A stretch of DNA of 36,297 nt from Gammaproteobacteria bacterium (GCA_024276955.1 JAJRWE010000184.1:1-36297); one strand, 5' to 3'; counted from the stretch's first letter, positions 1-11,544 are shown. Made by a program: numbers and translations. The notes: generated from the letters alone by a model not told the origin.

Positions 1-106
1 GAACTTTGTCATTTCTAACAGATAATGGCGTGTTTGTACGATAATAATAATTCCCGACTTGCTTAATAAGCTATTGACGGGTCGGGGGATTTGCTGCCAA
101 CTATAA

Positions 107-136
107 GAAACCCCTGATGAATTCATCAGAGGTTTC
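107..136. repeat. Near-perfect 30-bp palindrome (GAAACCcCTGATGAATTCATCAGaGGTTTC)
   Basis: Arms are reverse complements except for one mismatched pair; centre is GAATTC. Lies just upstream of the first CDS. Confidence 0.6.
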
Positions 137-176
137 ATGACAGCCAATGGAACTGTGAAAGTTTCAGGGAGTGTGA

Positions 177-1022
177 ATGGAGTCATTCTTTGCCCAACCT
201 CCGGTGCAGTCAGGCCTGGCGCCCTTTGTGGCGAGCCTTGTGCTGGCTGTGGCCTTGTTGCGCTTACCTGCCCGCTGGCAGGGCCTGGCCATCGTCGCTG
301 GATTGCTGCTGGCGGTATTGCTGATTATCGGCCCGGCGCTGACGCCGCTGACCTCCACCCGCAAGATGGTTGTTGCCAGCCTGGGCCTGCCGATACTGGC
401 GCTGGCGCTGGACTTTGCACCGCTGCGCCGACAGGTGAAGGTGGGGATTGTTATCCTTTCGGCTGTCCTTGCCTTGCTGTGGGTACTGTGGCCGGTGCTG
501 CTGCGCCGGGAGCTGGGTGATGCCGTGTTGCTGGGCGGCGGGCTGGCGCTGTATGTGGCGGTGGTGCTGGTGATCTTTGCCCGTCTGGGCCAGTACTGCG
601 CGCGCCTTGCCGGCGCGGCGCTGGGCTTTGCCGCAGCCACGGGTGTAGCGGTGATCATGGCGGCATCGGCGCTGTATGGTCAGCTGGCCTTTGCCCTGGC
701 GGCAGCCGTCGGCGGCCTGACGGCGGTACGCCTGTGGCGTCCCGGACTGGATGAGGGTGAAGCCTGTTTTGGCCTTGCCGGTGTCATGGCGGTGGCCGTG
801 CCACTGGCCCTGCTGGGGGCAGCGGCGAGTGTTTATGCCCGCCTACCGGTCATGGCACTGCCGTTGCTGGCCCTGTCGCCGTTACTGGCACTGGTGCCTA
901 TCGCGGCACAGCGCTCCGCCTGGCTGCGTGTTGTCATCGCCGGGCTGTTGACCCTGCCACTATCGGCCGCTGCGATTTATCTGACCTGGCAGGCGGCGGG
1001 CGCTGGCAGCGCTGGTTATTGA
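177..1022 (+). CDS. Hypothetical polytopic membrane protein
   Basis: 281-aa ORF made almost entirely of hydrophobic segments; no recognised family motif. Confidence 0.6.
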   Translation: MESFFAQPPVQSGLAPFVASLVLAVALLRLPARWQGLAIVAGLLLAVLLIIGPALTPLTSTRKMVVASLGLPILALALDFAPLRRQVKVGIVILSAVLALLWVLWPVLLRRELGDAVLLGGGLALYVAVVLVIFARLGQYCARLAGAALGFAAATGVAVIMAASALYGQLAFALAAAVGGLTAVRLWRPGLDEGEACFGLAGVMAVAVPLALLGAAASVYARLPVMALPLLALSPLLALVPIAAQRSAWLRVVIAGLLTLPLSAAAIYLTWQAAGAGSAGY

Positions 1023-1082
1023 TTTAAGTAGTTTAAAAGGTTCAAAAGCAGTCCATCAACGATCTCCAAGGAGGAGCGCACA

Positions 1083-1664
1083 ATACATACTTTTTTTTCA
1101 ACAACCCTGAAGACCACGGCCATCGTGCTGGCCCTGTCAGTACTACCGGTAGCGGCCGCCGCCGACAGTTACACCATCGATCCCTCACACACCTACCCGA
1201 ATTTCAAGGTCGACCATCTCGGTTTTTCCACCCTGCATGGGCGCTTTGGCAAGACCAGCGGGCGCATGACCATGGATCGCGCCAAGGGCAGTGGGTCGGT
1301 GGATATCGTTATTGATGCGGCCTCCATCGATACCGGTCACGCTAAACGTGATGATCATCTGCGTTCGCCGGATTTTTTCAATGTCATGGAGTTTCCTCAG
1401 ATCACCTTCAAGTCGAGCACGGTGAAATATGTGGGTGATGGCGCCACGGTGACGGGTGATCTGACCATCATGGGCGTGACGCGCAGCGTGACCCTGGAGG
1501 TACCTCGCATCAACTGCGGGACGCACCCGTTCAACAAGAAACAGGTGTGTGGCTTCAATGCCACGACCCGCTTCAAGCGTTCCGATTTCGGCATGAGCTA
1601 TGGCCTGCCGGGTATCGGTGACGAGATCAGTCTGGATATTGAGGTGGAGGCCTTCAAGGATTAG
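1083..1664 (+). CDS. YceI family periplasmic protein, probably starting at a non-canonical ATA codon
   Basis: YceI-like sequence (YTIDPSHTYPNFKVDHLGFSTLHGRF...). AAGGAGG at 1068-1074 is correctly spaced to in-frame ATA at 1083, which gives a full signal peptide. The ORF track uses GTG at 1125. Confidence 0.85.
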   Translation: MHTFFSTTLKTTAIVLALSVLPVAAAADSYTIDPSHTYPNFKVDHLGFSTLHGRFGKTSGRMTMDRAKGSGSVDIVIDAASIDTGHAKRDDHLRSPDFFNVMEFPQITFKSSTVKYVGDGATVTGDLTIMGVTRSVTLEVPRINCGTHPFNKKQVCGFNATTRFKRSDFGMSYGLPGIGDEISLDIEVEAFKD

Positions 1665-1746
1665 ATGTTACAGGGCATACTACTCCCAAACTCCTTGTCC
1701 CCTCGCGGGGCAAGGTCGACCAACGGATTATGGGAGACTCAGACAT

Positions 1747-2055
1747 ATGCCTGTCACCTCGACAGTTTCCGCAGACGGCAAAGATATCACTATTATTATC
1801 AGTGGACGCTTCGACTTTGCCGTGCAAAATGAATTTCGTGATTGCTATCACAGCACTGGCCCGGAAGATGGCGTCAGCTTTACCATCGATATGAACAAGG
1901 CGAGCTACATGGACAGCTCCGCCTTGGGCATGCTGTTGATGATGCGCGAGCACCTGGGCGGCAACAGCGCAGACATCACGATTAACAGCAGCTCGGCCGA
2001 TATCAGCAATATTCTGACCGTCGCCAACTTCCAGAGCCTGTTCAAGATCGCCTGA
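1747..2055 (+). CDS. STAS-domain anti-sigma-factor antagonist (HsbA/SpoIIAA/RsbV-like)
   Basis: 102 aa from ATG 1747; contains the conserved YMDSSALGMLLMM phosphorylatable-Ser motif; followed by a REC-PP2C-kinase gene. Confidence 0.85.
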   Translation: MPVTSTVSADGKDITIIISGRFDFAVQNEFRDCYHSTGPEDGVSFTIDMNKASYMDSSALGMLLMMREHLGGNSADITINSSSADISNILTVANFQSLFKIA

Positions 2056-2102
2056 TTTTATTCCACGGCCGAGGGGGTGTTATTGCCTCCTAAAGTATAC
2101 GA

Positions 2103-3818
2103 ATGAACGAAAATACCCTGACTGTGCTGGTGGCCGATGACGATGTGACCAATCGGTTGCTGCTCGAAGCCATCCTGCGCAAGGAGGGCTATGACGTTAT
2201 TCACGCCGAAGATGGCCGCGAAGCCGTGGAGGTTTTCGAACGCGAACGCCCGGATCTGGTGCTGATGGATATCCGCATGCCGGAGCTGGACGGCTATCAG
2301 GCCACAGAACTGATCAAGGCCATGAGTGGCGATGTTTTCGTGCCGATAATCTTCCTCACCGCCAACTCGGACGTCGACAGCATGGTCAAGAGCGTCGAGG
2401 CCGGCGGCGATGATTTTCTCGCCAAGCCCTACAACCGTATTCAGCTACAGACGCGTATCAATGCCTTGATGCGCATTCGTGAGCTGTACAGCACTGTACG
2501 CCAGCAGCGCAATGAGCTGATTCAGCATCAGAAGCGCCTCGAACGTGAGCGGCAGATGGCGAAGCGCCTGTTTGCCAACATTATTCATACGGGCTCGCTG
2601 GATCAGCCTAACATTAAGTATCTTCTGTCTCCGATGTCGCTGTTCTCCGGCGATATTCTGCTGGCTGCGCCCAAGCCTTCCGGCGGTCTGCATGTCATTC
2701 TCGGTGACTTTACCGGCCATGGCCTTGCCGCCGCCACGGGGGCGTTGCCGGTTTCCAGCATCTTTTACGGTATGACCTCCAAGGGCTATTCGATCGCCGA
2801 AATCGTTACCGAGATAAACACCCGGCTGAAAACCATTCTGCCCGTGGACATGTTTCTGGCTGCCTGCCTGATCGATATCGACACCACCACACACACGCTT
2901 ACCGTGTGGAATGGCGGCTTGCCACCACTGGTGGTTTATGCGGCAAGGCAGCTGGCAATTAGCCAGCGCATACCCTCTCAGCATTTACCGCTGGGCATTA
3001 TTGATGGCGAAAGCTTTAGCCGTCGTGTGGAGGTGGTGGGAATCCAGCAAGGGGATCGAATCTATATCTGCTCGGACGGCGTGCTGGAGACGCAGAACCG
3101 GCAGGGGGAAATGTTTGGCCGGGATCGTTTCAATGCCCTGTTCGAGGCCGGGCTGGTGCCGCAAGCGCTGTTTGACACCATTCTCGGCCGCCTGTCTGAT
3201 TTCCAGGCTGGCGGTCTCCAGCAAGATGATGTCACGCTGCTGGAAATCTGTTACGACCAGTCATTGCTGGATCAGCGCACGGGTACGATAGAAGAGGAGG
3301 AGGGTGGTCGGGGACGCTTTTCTGCCGCCCCTTCGTCTTGGGGACTGACGCTTACCCTGACTGCTGACCTGCTGAAAGTCCTGGATCCGCTGCCATTACT
3401 GATTCAGACGCTGATGGATTTGCAGGGCTTCCGTGGCCAACGCCAGCAGCTCTACACGGTGTTCTCCGAGCTGTATTCCAACGCGCTCGAACATGGTCTG
3501 CTGAAACTGGATTCTTCGCTCAAGGCAAATGCCAGTGGTTTTGTCGAATATTATCAGGCTCGGGAACAAAGGCTGGCTGTCTTGAGTGAGGGTGAGATCC
3601 GTATTGATATTCGCCACCAGCCCGATGCGGGGGGCGGTCGGCTGACGATTACCGTTGAAGATACCGGGGATGGATTTGATATTGATTCGGCGCTGCTACC
3701 GTTGACGGAAAACCTCGGACACGCCGGCCGTGGTATTCAGTTGTTGCGATCCATCTGTGATGAAGTGACTTTCCAGGGCAGCGGCAACAGGGTTCAGGCT
3801 GTCTATCGCTGGCGGTGA
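2103..3818 (+). CDS. Response regulator / SpoIIE-type PP2C phosphatase / HATPase (RsbW-like) fusion, HsbR-like
   Basis: N-terminal REC (VLVADDDVTNRLLLEAILRKEGYDV, LMDIRMPELDGYQ); central PP2C (GDFTGHGLAAATGALP, ICSDGVLETQN); C-terminal HATPase (FSELYSNALEHG, VEDTGDGFD, GRGIQLLR). Confidence 0.9.
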   Translation: MNENTLTVLVADDDVTNRLLLEAILRKEGYDVIHAEDGREAVEVFERERPDLVLMDIRMPELDGYQATELIKAMSGDVFVPIIFLTANSDVDSMVKSVEAGGDDFLAKPYNRIQLQTRINALMRIRELYSTVRQQRNELIQHQKRLERERQMAKRLFANIIHTGSLDQPNIKYLLSPMSLFSGDILLAAPKPSGGLHVILGDFTGHGLAAATGALPVSSIFYGMTSKGYSIAEIVTEINTRLKTILPVDMFLAACLIDIDTTTHTLTVWNGGLPPLVVYAARQLAISQRIPSQHLPLGIIDGESFSRRVEVVGIQQGDRIYICSDGVLETQNRQGEMFGRDRFNALFEAGLVPQALFDTILGRLSDFQAGGLQQDDVTLLEICYDQSLLDQRTGTIEEEEGGRGRFSAAPSSWGLTLTLTADLLKVLDPLPLLIQTLMDLQGFRGQRQQLYTVFSELYSNALEHGLLKLDSSLKANASGFVEYYQAREQRLAVLSEGEIRIDIRHQPDAGGGRLTITVEDTGDGFDIDSALLPLTENLGHAGRGIQLLRSICDEVTFQGSGNRVQAVYRWR

Positions 3819-3972
3819 TCAATGGAGACAGTAAAGTGGAGCCGGAATCCAAACCACTCATGCATCCAGCGAGAGACTGCTTCTGCCTCCGGCACACAGT
3901 CAGCGGACACGCACTTTACGGCATTAGCATTCGCTAATACAATGATCGGCTTATCAACACTGTGGAGTGGCT

Positions 3973-4305
3973 ATGCTTGTTGGCAATGTGAAAGAAATTA
4001 ACGCCCCGGAACTCGACCAATGGCTGCAAGATGAGGCGGTTACCTTCCACATTATCGATGTCCGCGAAATGGTTGAAATTGCCCAGGGAACGATTCCCAG
4101 CGCAAAGCCCATCCCGCTGGCGACGCTGCCGGCACGTATAAATGAGCTCGATCGGGAACAGAGGCTGGTCATCATCTGCCGCAGCGGCGCACGCTCTGCG
4201 CAGGCCTGCCAGTTTCTGCAGCAGCAGGGCTATGACGACGTCTACAATCTGCGCGGTGGCATGATCGGCTGGTCGCATGAGTCGCTGCCCATCGAGCGTC
4301 TGTAG
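3973..4305 (+). CDS. Rhodanese-like domain protein
   Basis: Single rhodanese domain with active-site loop CRSGARSAQACQFLQQQGY; ATG at 3973 follows GGAG. Confidence 0.9.
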   Translation: MLVGNVKEINAPELDQWLQDEAVTFHIIDVREMVEIAQGTIPSAKPIPLATLPARINELDREQRLVIICRSGARSAQACQFLQQQGYDDVYNLRGGMIGWSHESLPIERL

Positions 4306-4356
4306 CGCCCGCATTGGGCTAGGTGGGGGCTGGTAATAGAAACTCCCCCTCAATGC

Positions 4357-4495
4357 ATGCCATTAAGCTAACAAAATCACGACTGTTTGTAGGTTGGCGG
4401 TGACGCAGGAACCCCAACATGGTTGGTTTCGTTGGGGTTCGCAGGCTCACCGCCAACCTACAACAAGCAGGACGTCAGGCTTAACTTAATGGCAT
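4357..4495. repeat. Nested palindromic intergenic element (MITE/REP-like)
   Basis: Three concentric inverted repeats: ATGCCATTAAGcTAA/TTAaCTTAATGGCAT (14/15), TGTAGGTTGGCGGTGA/TCACCGCCAACCTACA (16/16), GAACCCCAAC/GTTGGGGTTC (10/10). Confidence 0.8.
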
Positions 4496-4654
4496 TGGAA
4501 GTCCTTGATTCCTGTGTAGGGTTTTGACTTACCGCCATTGGCTCTATAAGGTTGCGCATCCGTTGTGGAGCCGCGCCTGTAGGCGTCCCATCAAACATCC
4601 ATTTCCTTTTTACCATGTGGTCTCTCGTAGTGATCACCACTGGAGAACGATTTT

Positions 4655-6580
4655 ATGCCTATCATTACGCTTCCCGACGGTTCCAAACGCGAATTTGACC
4701 ATCCCGTCACGGTGCATGACGTTGCCGCCGACATCGGTCCCGGGCTGGCCAAGGCCGCTTTGGCCGGCAAGCTCAACGGCACACTGGTCGACACCTCTTA
4801 TCTGATCGAAGACAACGCAGAACTGTCATTGATCACCGAGCGCGACGACGCGGGCCTGGAGATCATCCGCCGCTCCACCGCGCATCTGCTGGCGCAGGCC
4901 GTCAAGGAACTGTTTCCCGAGGCACAGGTGACCATCGGCCCGGTCATCGACGATGGTTTCTATTACGACTTCGCCTATGAGCCGGGTTTCAGCCCCGAGG
5001 ACATGGCCGCCATCGAGAAGCGCATGAAGGAACTGGTGAAACAGGATATTCCGATAGAACGCAGCGAGATGCCGCGTGAGGAGGCCATCCAGTTTTTTGC
5101 CGACATGGGTGAGGCCTACAAGGCGGAACTCATCGAGGCCATCCCGGTCGGTGAAACCCTCTCTCTCTATAAGCAGGGCGACTTCATTGACCTCTGCCGC
5201 GGGCCGCATGTGCCGTCCACCGGCAAGCTCAAGTCCTTCAAACTGATGAAGCTGGCCGGCGCCTATTGGCGCGGCAATTCCGACAACGAGATGTTGCAGC
5301 GAATCTACGGTACCGCCTGGGCCAACAAGAAGGATCTCAAGGCCTATCTGCACCGCCTCGAAGAGGCCGAGAAGCGCGATCACCGCCGTCTGGGCCGCCA
5401 TCTTGACTTGTTTCACACCCAGGAAGAGGCGCCGGGCATGGTGTTCTGGCACAGCCACGGCTGGACTCTCTATCAGCAGGTGGAGCAGTACATCCGTCGG
5501 GTGCTGTGGGAGAACGGTTATCAGGAGGTCAATACGCCCAAATTGGTGGATCGTTCCCTGTGGGAGAAGTCCGGTCACTGGGAGAAATTTCGTGACGACA
5601 TGTTTACCACGGAGTCGGAAAACCGGGTATACGCCGTCAAGCCCATGAACTGCCCCTGCCACGTGCAGATTTATAACCAGGGCCTGAAGAGCTACCGTGA
5701 CCTGCCGCTGCGCATGGCTGAGTTCGGCTCTTGTCACCGCAATGAGCCCTCCGGCACCCTGCACGGCTTGATGCGCGTGCGTAGCTTTACCCAGGATGAC
5801 GCGCACATCTTCTGTACCGAATCGCAGGTTCAGGGCGAAGTGTCCGATTTTATCGACCTGCTGTTTAGCGTCTACAAGGACTTCGGTTTCGACGACGTCA
5901 TCATCAAGCTGTCGACCCGCCCCGAGCAGCGTGTCGGCTCCAACGAGGTGTGGGACAAGGCCGAGCACGCGCTGGAAAAGGCCCTCAACGACAAGAACCT
6001 CGACTGGGATCTGCAGCCGGGCGAGGGCGCCTTCTACGGGCCGAAGATCGAATTTTCCCTCAAGGACTGCCTCGGCCGCATCTGGCAGTGCGGCACCATT
6101 CAGGTCGATTTCTCCATGCCCGGCCGGCTGGACGCACACTATATCGCCGAGGATGGCAGCAAGCAGGTGCCGGTGATGTTGCACCGCGCGATCCTCGGTT
6201 CGCTGGAGCGATTCATCGGTATTCTCATCGAAGAATACGCCGGTGCCTTCCCGCTCTGGCTGGCGCCAGTGCAGACCGTAGTGATGCCGATTACCGATAA
6301 ACATGCCAAATATACGCAAGAAATCGAAAAAGGCTTGCGGAATCAGGGTTTCAGGGCCATTTCGGACTTGAGAAATGAGAAGATCGGCTTTAAAATCCGC
6401 GAGCACACTTTACAGAAGATTCCGTATCAGCTGATTGTCGGCGATAAGGAAGTGGAAAATCATACCGTGGCCGTGCGCACGCGTAGCGGGAAAGACCTCG
6501 GCAGTATGAGCCTAGACCGGTTCATCGAGGGACTCTCCGGCGAGATCGCGAGTCGCGGCCAACGTGTTTTGGAGGATTAA
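4655..6580 (+). CDS. thrS: Threonyl-tRNA synthetase
   Basis: 641 aa with TGS domain ([38 protein letters not shown]), class II aaRS motifs ([18 protein letters not shown]); upstream of infC. Confidence 0.98.
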   Translation: MPIITLPDGSKREFDHPVTVHDVAADIGPGLAKAALAGKLNGTLVDTSYLIEDNAELSLITERDDAGLEIIRRSTAHLLAQAVKELFPEAQVTIGPVIDDGFYYDFAYEPGFSPEDMAAIEKRMKELVKQDIPIERSEMPREEAIQFFADMGEAYKAELIEAIPVGETLSLYKQGDFIDLCRGPHVPSTGKLKSFKLMKLAGAYWRGNSDNEMLQRIYGTAWANKKDLKAYLHRLEEAEKRDHRRLGRHLDLFHTQEEAPGMVFWHSHGWTLYQQVEQYIRRVLWENGYQEVNTPKLVDRSLWEKSGHWEKFRDDMFTTESENRVYAVKPMNCPCHVQIYNQGLKSYRDLPLRMAEFGSCHRNEPSGTLHGLMRVRSFTQDDAHIFCTESQVQGEVSDFIDLLFSVYKDFGFDDVIIKLSTRPEQRVGSNEVWDKAEHALEKALNDKNLDWDLQPGEGAFYGPKIEFSLKDCLGRIWQCGTIQVDFSMPGRLDAHYIAEDGSKQVPVMLHRAILGSLERFIGILIEEYAGAFPLWLAPVQTVVMPITDKHAKYTQEIEKGLRNQGFRAISDLRNEKIGFKIREHTLQKIPYQLIVGDKEVENHTVAVRTRSGKDLGSMSLDRFIEGLSGEIASRGQRVLED

Positions 6581-6583
6581 AGC

Positions 6584-7102
6584 ATCGCTCAAGAAAAGAA
6601 AGTGCGCCTGAACGAGAGTATCACGGCGCCTCAAGTCCGCCTCATTGGCGCGGACGGTGAACAGGTCGGCGTCGTGCCGCTTGAAGAAGCACAACAGGCC
6701 GCCGGCGAGGCGGATCTGGATCTCGTTGAGATTGTACCGAATGCAGCACCTCCTGTTTGCCGCATTATGGATTACGGCAAATTCCTGTTTGAAGAGAACA
6801 AGAAGCGCCATGCGGCAAAGAAGAAGCAGAAGCAGGTTCAAGTTAAGGAAATCAAATTTCGTCCAGGAACGGACATCGGAGACTATCAGGTCAAACTACG
6901 CAACCTGACACGTTTCCTCAATAACGGAGACCGGGTAAAGGTTACCTTGCGTTTTCGTGGGCGCGAAATGGCCCATCAGGAGCTCGGCCTCAAGCTGTTG
7001 CAGCGGGTCGAGGAAGATCTGAAAGAAATCGGTAACGTTGAACAACGCCCGAGGATGGAAGGTCGTCTGATGGTCATGGTTGTGGCGCCCAAAAAGAACT
7101 AG
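6584..7102 (+). CDS. infC: Translation initiation factor IF-3 with AUC start codon
   Basis: IF3 signature ([51 protein letters not shown]). GGAGG at 6571-6575, 8 nt before ATC at 6584; no in-frame ATG near the expected N-terminus. Confidence 0.95.
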   Translation: MAQEKKVRLNESITAPQVRLIGADGEQVGVVPLEEAQQAAGEADLDLVEIVPNAAPPVCRIMDYGKFLFEENKKRHAAKKKQKQVQVKEIKFRPGTDIGDYQVKLRNLTRFLNNGDRVKVTLRFRGREMAHQELGLKLLQRVEEDLKEIGNVEQRPRMEGRLMVMVVAPKKN

Positions 7103-7125
7103 TACTCCATTGTTTAATGGAGTAC
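7102..7125 (+). other. Perfect 10-bp stem hairpin immediately after infC stop
   Basis: GTACTCCATT-GTTT-AATGGAGTAC, with no trailing T-run. Confidence 0.6.
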
Positions 7126-7247
7126 CCATCACGCTGCTGTCGGTTGGGCATTAGGCCGCCTTGATCGCCGGTCGAAAATGCGTGTTTTGAAATCCGGGAG
7201 TGCAGGGTAGTAGTCGCATATCCCAACTATAAATGCGGAGTTATACC

Positions 7248-7445
7248 ATGCCTAAGATGAAAACCAACCGTGGCGCTGCCAAGCGTTTTAAGCGCACAGC
7301 GTCCGGCGGACTCAAGCGTAACCAGTCGCACCGCCGCCATATTCTTACCAAGAAGAGCACCAAGCGTAAGCGTCAGCTGCGTTCGCCGAATAGGGTTCAT
7401 GATTCGGACGTTCGTATGATCAACCGTCTGCTTCCGTACATTTAA
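7248..7445 (+). CDS. rpmI: 50S ribosomal protein L35
   Basis: 65 aa [45 protein letters not shown]. Confidence 0.97.
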   Translation: MPKMKTNRGAAKRFKRTASGGLKRNQSHRRHILTKKSTKRKRQLRSPNRVHDSDVRMINRLLPYI

Positions 7446-7476
7446 CCGACTGCTCACTCTACAAAGGTAAAGAATC

Positions 7477-7836
7477 ATGGCAAGAGTCAAACGTGGTGTG
7501 CAGGCGCGCGCCAAACATAAAAAGGTTATTGCAAAGGCCAAGGGTTACAGCGGTCGTCGCAAAAATGTCTATCGCGTAGCCGTACAGGCCGTTACCAAGG
7601 CGGGTCAGTACGCCTATCGCGACCGCCGTCAGCGCAAGCGTCAGTTCCGCGCGCTGTGGATCGCCCGCATCAACGCCGCTGCGCGTGAGTGTGGCCTGTC
7701 CTACAGCCGCATGATCGACGGCCTGAAGAAAGCGACCATCGAAATCGATCGTAAGGTGCTGGCCGATCTGGCCGTGCACGACAAGGCGGCCTTCGCCCAG
7801 CTGGCCGAGAAAGCCAAAGCCAGCCTCGCAGCTTAA
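7477..7836 (+). CDS. rplT: 50S ribosomal protein L20
   Basis: 119 aa [39 protein letters not shown]. Confidence 0.98.
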   Translation: MARVKRGVQARAKHKKVIAKAKGYSGRRKNVYRVAVQAVTKAGQYAYRDRRQRKRQFRALWIARINAAARECGLSYSRMIDGLKKATIEIDRKVLADLAVHDKAAFAQLAEKAKASLAA

Positions 7837-7899
7837 GTTTAAGACCGGATCAACAAGCCTGTCTCGTACGTGGGCTGCGACGTTGAGTTGAAGTTTTAG

Positions 7900-9012
<1,113 letters not shown>

Positions 9013-9022
9013 GGCTTGATTA

Positions 9023-9102
9023 TCCGCAAATGAACGCAAATGAAAAAGCGTGTTCTGTTCATCTATTTTGAATATTTGCGTTGATTCGCGTGTATTTGCG
9101 GA
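9023..9102. repeat. Inverted cluster of CGCAAAT-type motifs between pheS and pheT
   Basis: TATCCGCAAATGAACGCAAAT on the left; ATTTGCGTTGATTCGCGTGTATTTGCGGA on the right, in inverted orientation. Confidence 0.55.
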
Positions 9103-9149
9103 CTGAAACATGAACTGTTCCGGCCTCGCCGGACTTGGAAAACAACGAT

Positions 9150-11528
9150 ATGAAGTTCAGTGAACATTGGCTCCGTGAATGGGCGAACCCGGACATCAGC
9201 ACCGACGAGCTGGCCCAGCTGCTGACCCTGGCCGGACTCGAGGTGGAGGCCGTCGAGCCCGTTGCCGGCGAATTCACCGATACCGTGGTGGGGCAGGTGA
9301 CGGCCATCGAGCCGCACCCCGATGCCGACAAGCTCAAGGTCTGCGTTGTCGACGTCGGCCAGGATGAGCCACTGCAGATCGTCTGCGGCGCCAGCAACGT
9401 CGCCGTGGGCATGCGGGTGCCGGTGGCCCTGGTCGGCGCCCGTCTGCCGGGTGGCATGAAGATCAAAAAGGCCAAGCTGCGTGGCGTGCCGTCCTTCGGC
9501 ATGTTGTGTTCCGAGGCCGAGCTGGGCCTGGCCGAGAACGCCGATGGCCTGATGGCCCTGCCGGCCGATGCCCCCGTGGGCACCGATATTCGTAAATACC
9601 TGCACCTCAATGACAACACCCTCGAATTGGGCCTGACACCCAACCGTGGTGATTGCCTGAGCATCGCCGGCGTAGCACGCGAGGTCGGCGTGGTTGCCCG
9701 AACCGAGGTCACAGCTAAAATTGTGCCCGAGATAGAGGCGGCCGTGGACACGAGCTTCCCCTTGCAGGTCGAGGCCGGTGAGGATTGTCCTCGCTATGCA
9801 GGGCGCGTTATCGAAGGCATCGACCCGGCGGCGGTGACGCCCCTGTGGATGCAGGAGGCCCTGCGCCGCAGCGGCCTGCGCAGCCTGGGGCCGGTGGTCG
9901 ATGTCACCAACTTTGTGCTGCTCGAACTGGGTCAGCCGATGCACGCCTTCGACCTCGACCGCCTCGACGGTGGGCTGAGCGTGCGTCATGTCACGGCCGG
10001 GGAGAAGATCACCCTGCTGGACGGGCAGGAGATCAGCCCCGAGGTCGGCACCCTGGTCATCGCTGATGGTCGTGGCCCGCAGGCCTTGGCCGGCATCATG
10101 GGCGGACAGGACTCCGCCGTCGGAGATGAGACGCGCAACATCTTTCTCGAAAGCGCCTTCTTCAATCCGCTGTGTGTGGCCGGACGTGCCCGTAGCCATG
10201 GCCTGCATACGGACTCCTCGCACCGTTTTGAGCGTGGTGTCGACCCGCAGCTGCAACGCAAGGCGCTGGAGCGGGCGACGGAACTGCTGCTGAAGATCGT
10301 CGGTGGTCAGGCCGGCCCGGTGGTCGAAGTCGTGCATGCAGAGCATCTGCCGCAGCGGCCCGTGATCCTGCTGCGCCGCCAGCGCATCCGTCGCATCCTT
10401 GGCACGCAAGTCGAGGACACGGAAGTCGAGGATATCCTCCGCCGCCTGGGTATGACCCTGACGGCCGCGGAGGCGGGCTGGGACGTGCTACCACCCAGCT
10501 TCCGGTTTGACATGGAAATCGAGGTGGACCTGATCGAGGAGATCGCCCGCATCCACGGTTACGAATCGCTGCCCAGCAGCCGTCCGCAGGCCAGCGCCAT
10601 CATGCAGCCGCAACCTGAGGGTCGGGTACCGGTGATGCGTCTGCAGCAGATCCTGGTCGACCGTGGCTATCAGGAAGCCATCACCTATAGCTTCGTCGAA
10701 CCGGGCCTGCTTAAGGCACTGGATCCCCAGGCAAACCCGGTGCGCCTTTCCAATCCCATCTCCGAAGACATGTCGGTGATGCGGACCAGTCTCTGGCCGG
10801 GCCTGATCAAGACCCTGGCCTACAATCTCAATCGTCAGCAGAGCCGCGTCAGATTATTCGAGACTGGCTTGAGATTTGTGCGCCAAGATAATGAATTATC
10901 ACAGGAAAGATGCATCGCTGGGCTCATCTCCGGGCCGCTGTATCCGGAGCAATGGGGCGAGCCCACGCGCAGCGTTGATTTCTACGACCTCAAGGGTGAC
11001 CTGGAGGCCTTGCTGGCCACCACGGGCGAGCTTGACGACTTCCGCTTCGAGTCGGAATCGCACTCGGCACTGCACCCGGGGCAGTCGGCGAGACTCTTGC
11101 GCGATGGACAGGACGTCGGCTGGATCGGTGCAATCCATCCCGCCATTGAGAAGGAAGTCGGTATCAATCAGCGCGCCTTCGTGTTTGAATTGCGCCTATC
11201 GTGCTTCGATCAGGCGGCGGTTCCGCACTTCGCTCCGGTCTCCCGTTATCCTGCCATCCGGCGTGACCTGGCCCTGCTTATTGACCGCGAGATCACGGCC
11301 GCAGAGTTGGAGGAGGTGGTTCGAGAGAATGCCGATCCGACCCTCAAGAACTTCCACCTGTTTGACGTATATAAAGGCGAAGGTATTGATTCAGGAAGAA
11401 AAAGTATCGCATTCGGCTTGACGTTCCAAGATCAGTCGCGCACACTCGAGGACGGTGATATTGACCGTGCCTTGTCACGGATATTGTCGGCGCTGACCGG
11501 CAAGTTGGGCGCAACGCTGAGAGAATAA
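9150..11528 (+). CDS. pheT: Phenylalanyl-tRNA synthetase beta subunit
   Basis: [33 protein letters not shown]..., tRNA-binding EMAP-like domain and B3/B5 domains; adjacent to pheS; ATG at 9150. Confidence 0.97.
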   Translation: MKFSEHWLREWANPDISTDELAQLLTLAGLEVEAVEPVAGEFTDTVVGQVTAIEPHPDADKLKVCVVDVGQDEPLQIVCGASNVAVGMRVPVALVGARLPGGMKIKKAKLRGVPSFGMLCSEAELGLAENADGLMALPADAPVGTDIRKYLHLNDNTLELGLTPNRGDCLSIAGVAREVGVVARTEVTAKIVPEIEAAVDTSFPLQVEAGEDCPRYAGRVIEGIDPAAVTPLWMQEALRRSGLRSLGPVVDVTNFVLLELGQPMHAFDLDRLDGGLSVRHVTAGEKITLLDGQEISPEVGTLVIADGRGPQALAGIMGGQDSAVGDETRNIFLESAFFNPLCVAGRARSHGLHTDSSHRFERGVDPQLQRKALERATELLLKIVGGQAGPVVEVVHAEHLPQRPVILLRRQRIRRILGTQVEDTEVEDILRRLGMTLTAAEAGWDVLPPSFRFDMEIEVDLIEEIARIHGYESLPSSRPQASAIMQPQPEGRVPVMRLQQILVDRGYQEAITYSFVEPGLLKALDPQANPVRLSNPISEDMSVMRTSLWPGLIKTLAYNLNRQQSRVRLFETGLRFVRQDNELSQERCIAGLISGPLYPEQWGEPTRSVDFYDLKGDLEALLATTGELDDFRFESESHSALHPGQSARLLRDGQDVGWIGAIHPAIEKEVGINQRAFVFELRLSCFDQAAVPHFAPVSRYPAIRRDLALLIDREITAAELEEVVRENADPTLKNFHLFDVYKGEGIDSGRKSIAFGLTFQDQSRTLEDGDIDRALSRILSALTGKLGATLRE

Positions 11529-11544
11529 TGAGAGATTAAGGTGT

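Noticed and set aside
4826-6406. 526-aa minus-strand ORF inside thrS
   Set aside because: Fully antisense to thrS; low-complexity translation with no family motif, typical shadow ORF in GC-rich coding DNA.
9063-10409. 448-aa minus-strand ORF opposite pheT
   Set aside because: Antisense shadow of pheT, rich in Gln/His/Gly, no recognisable domain.
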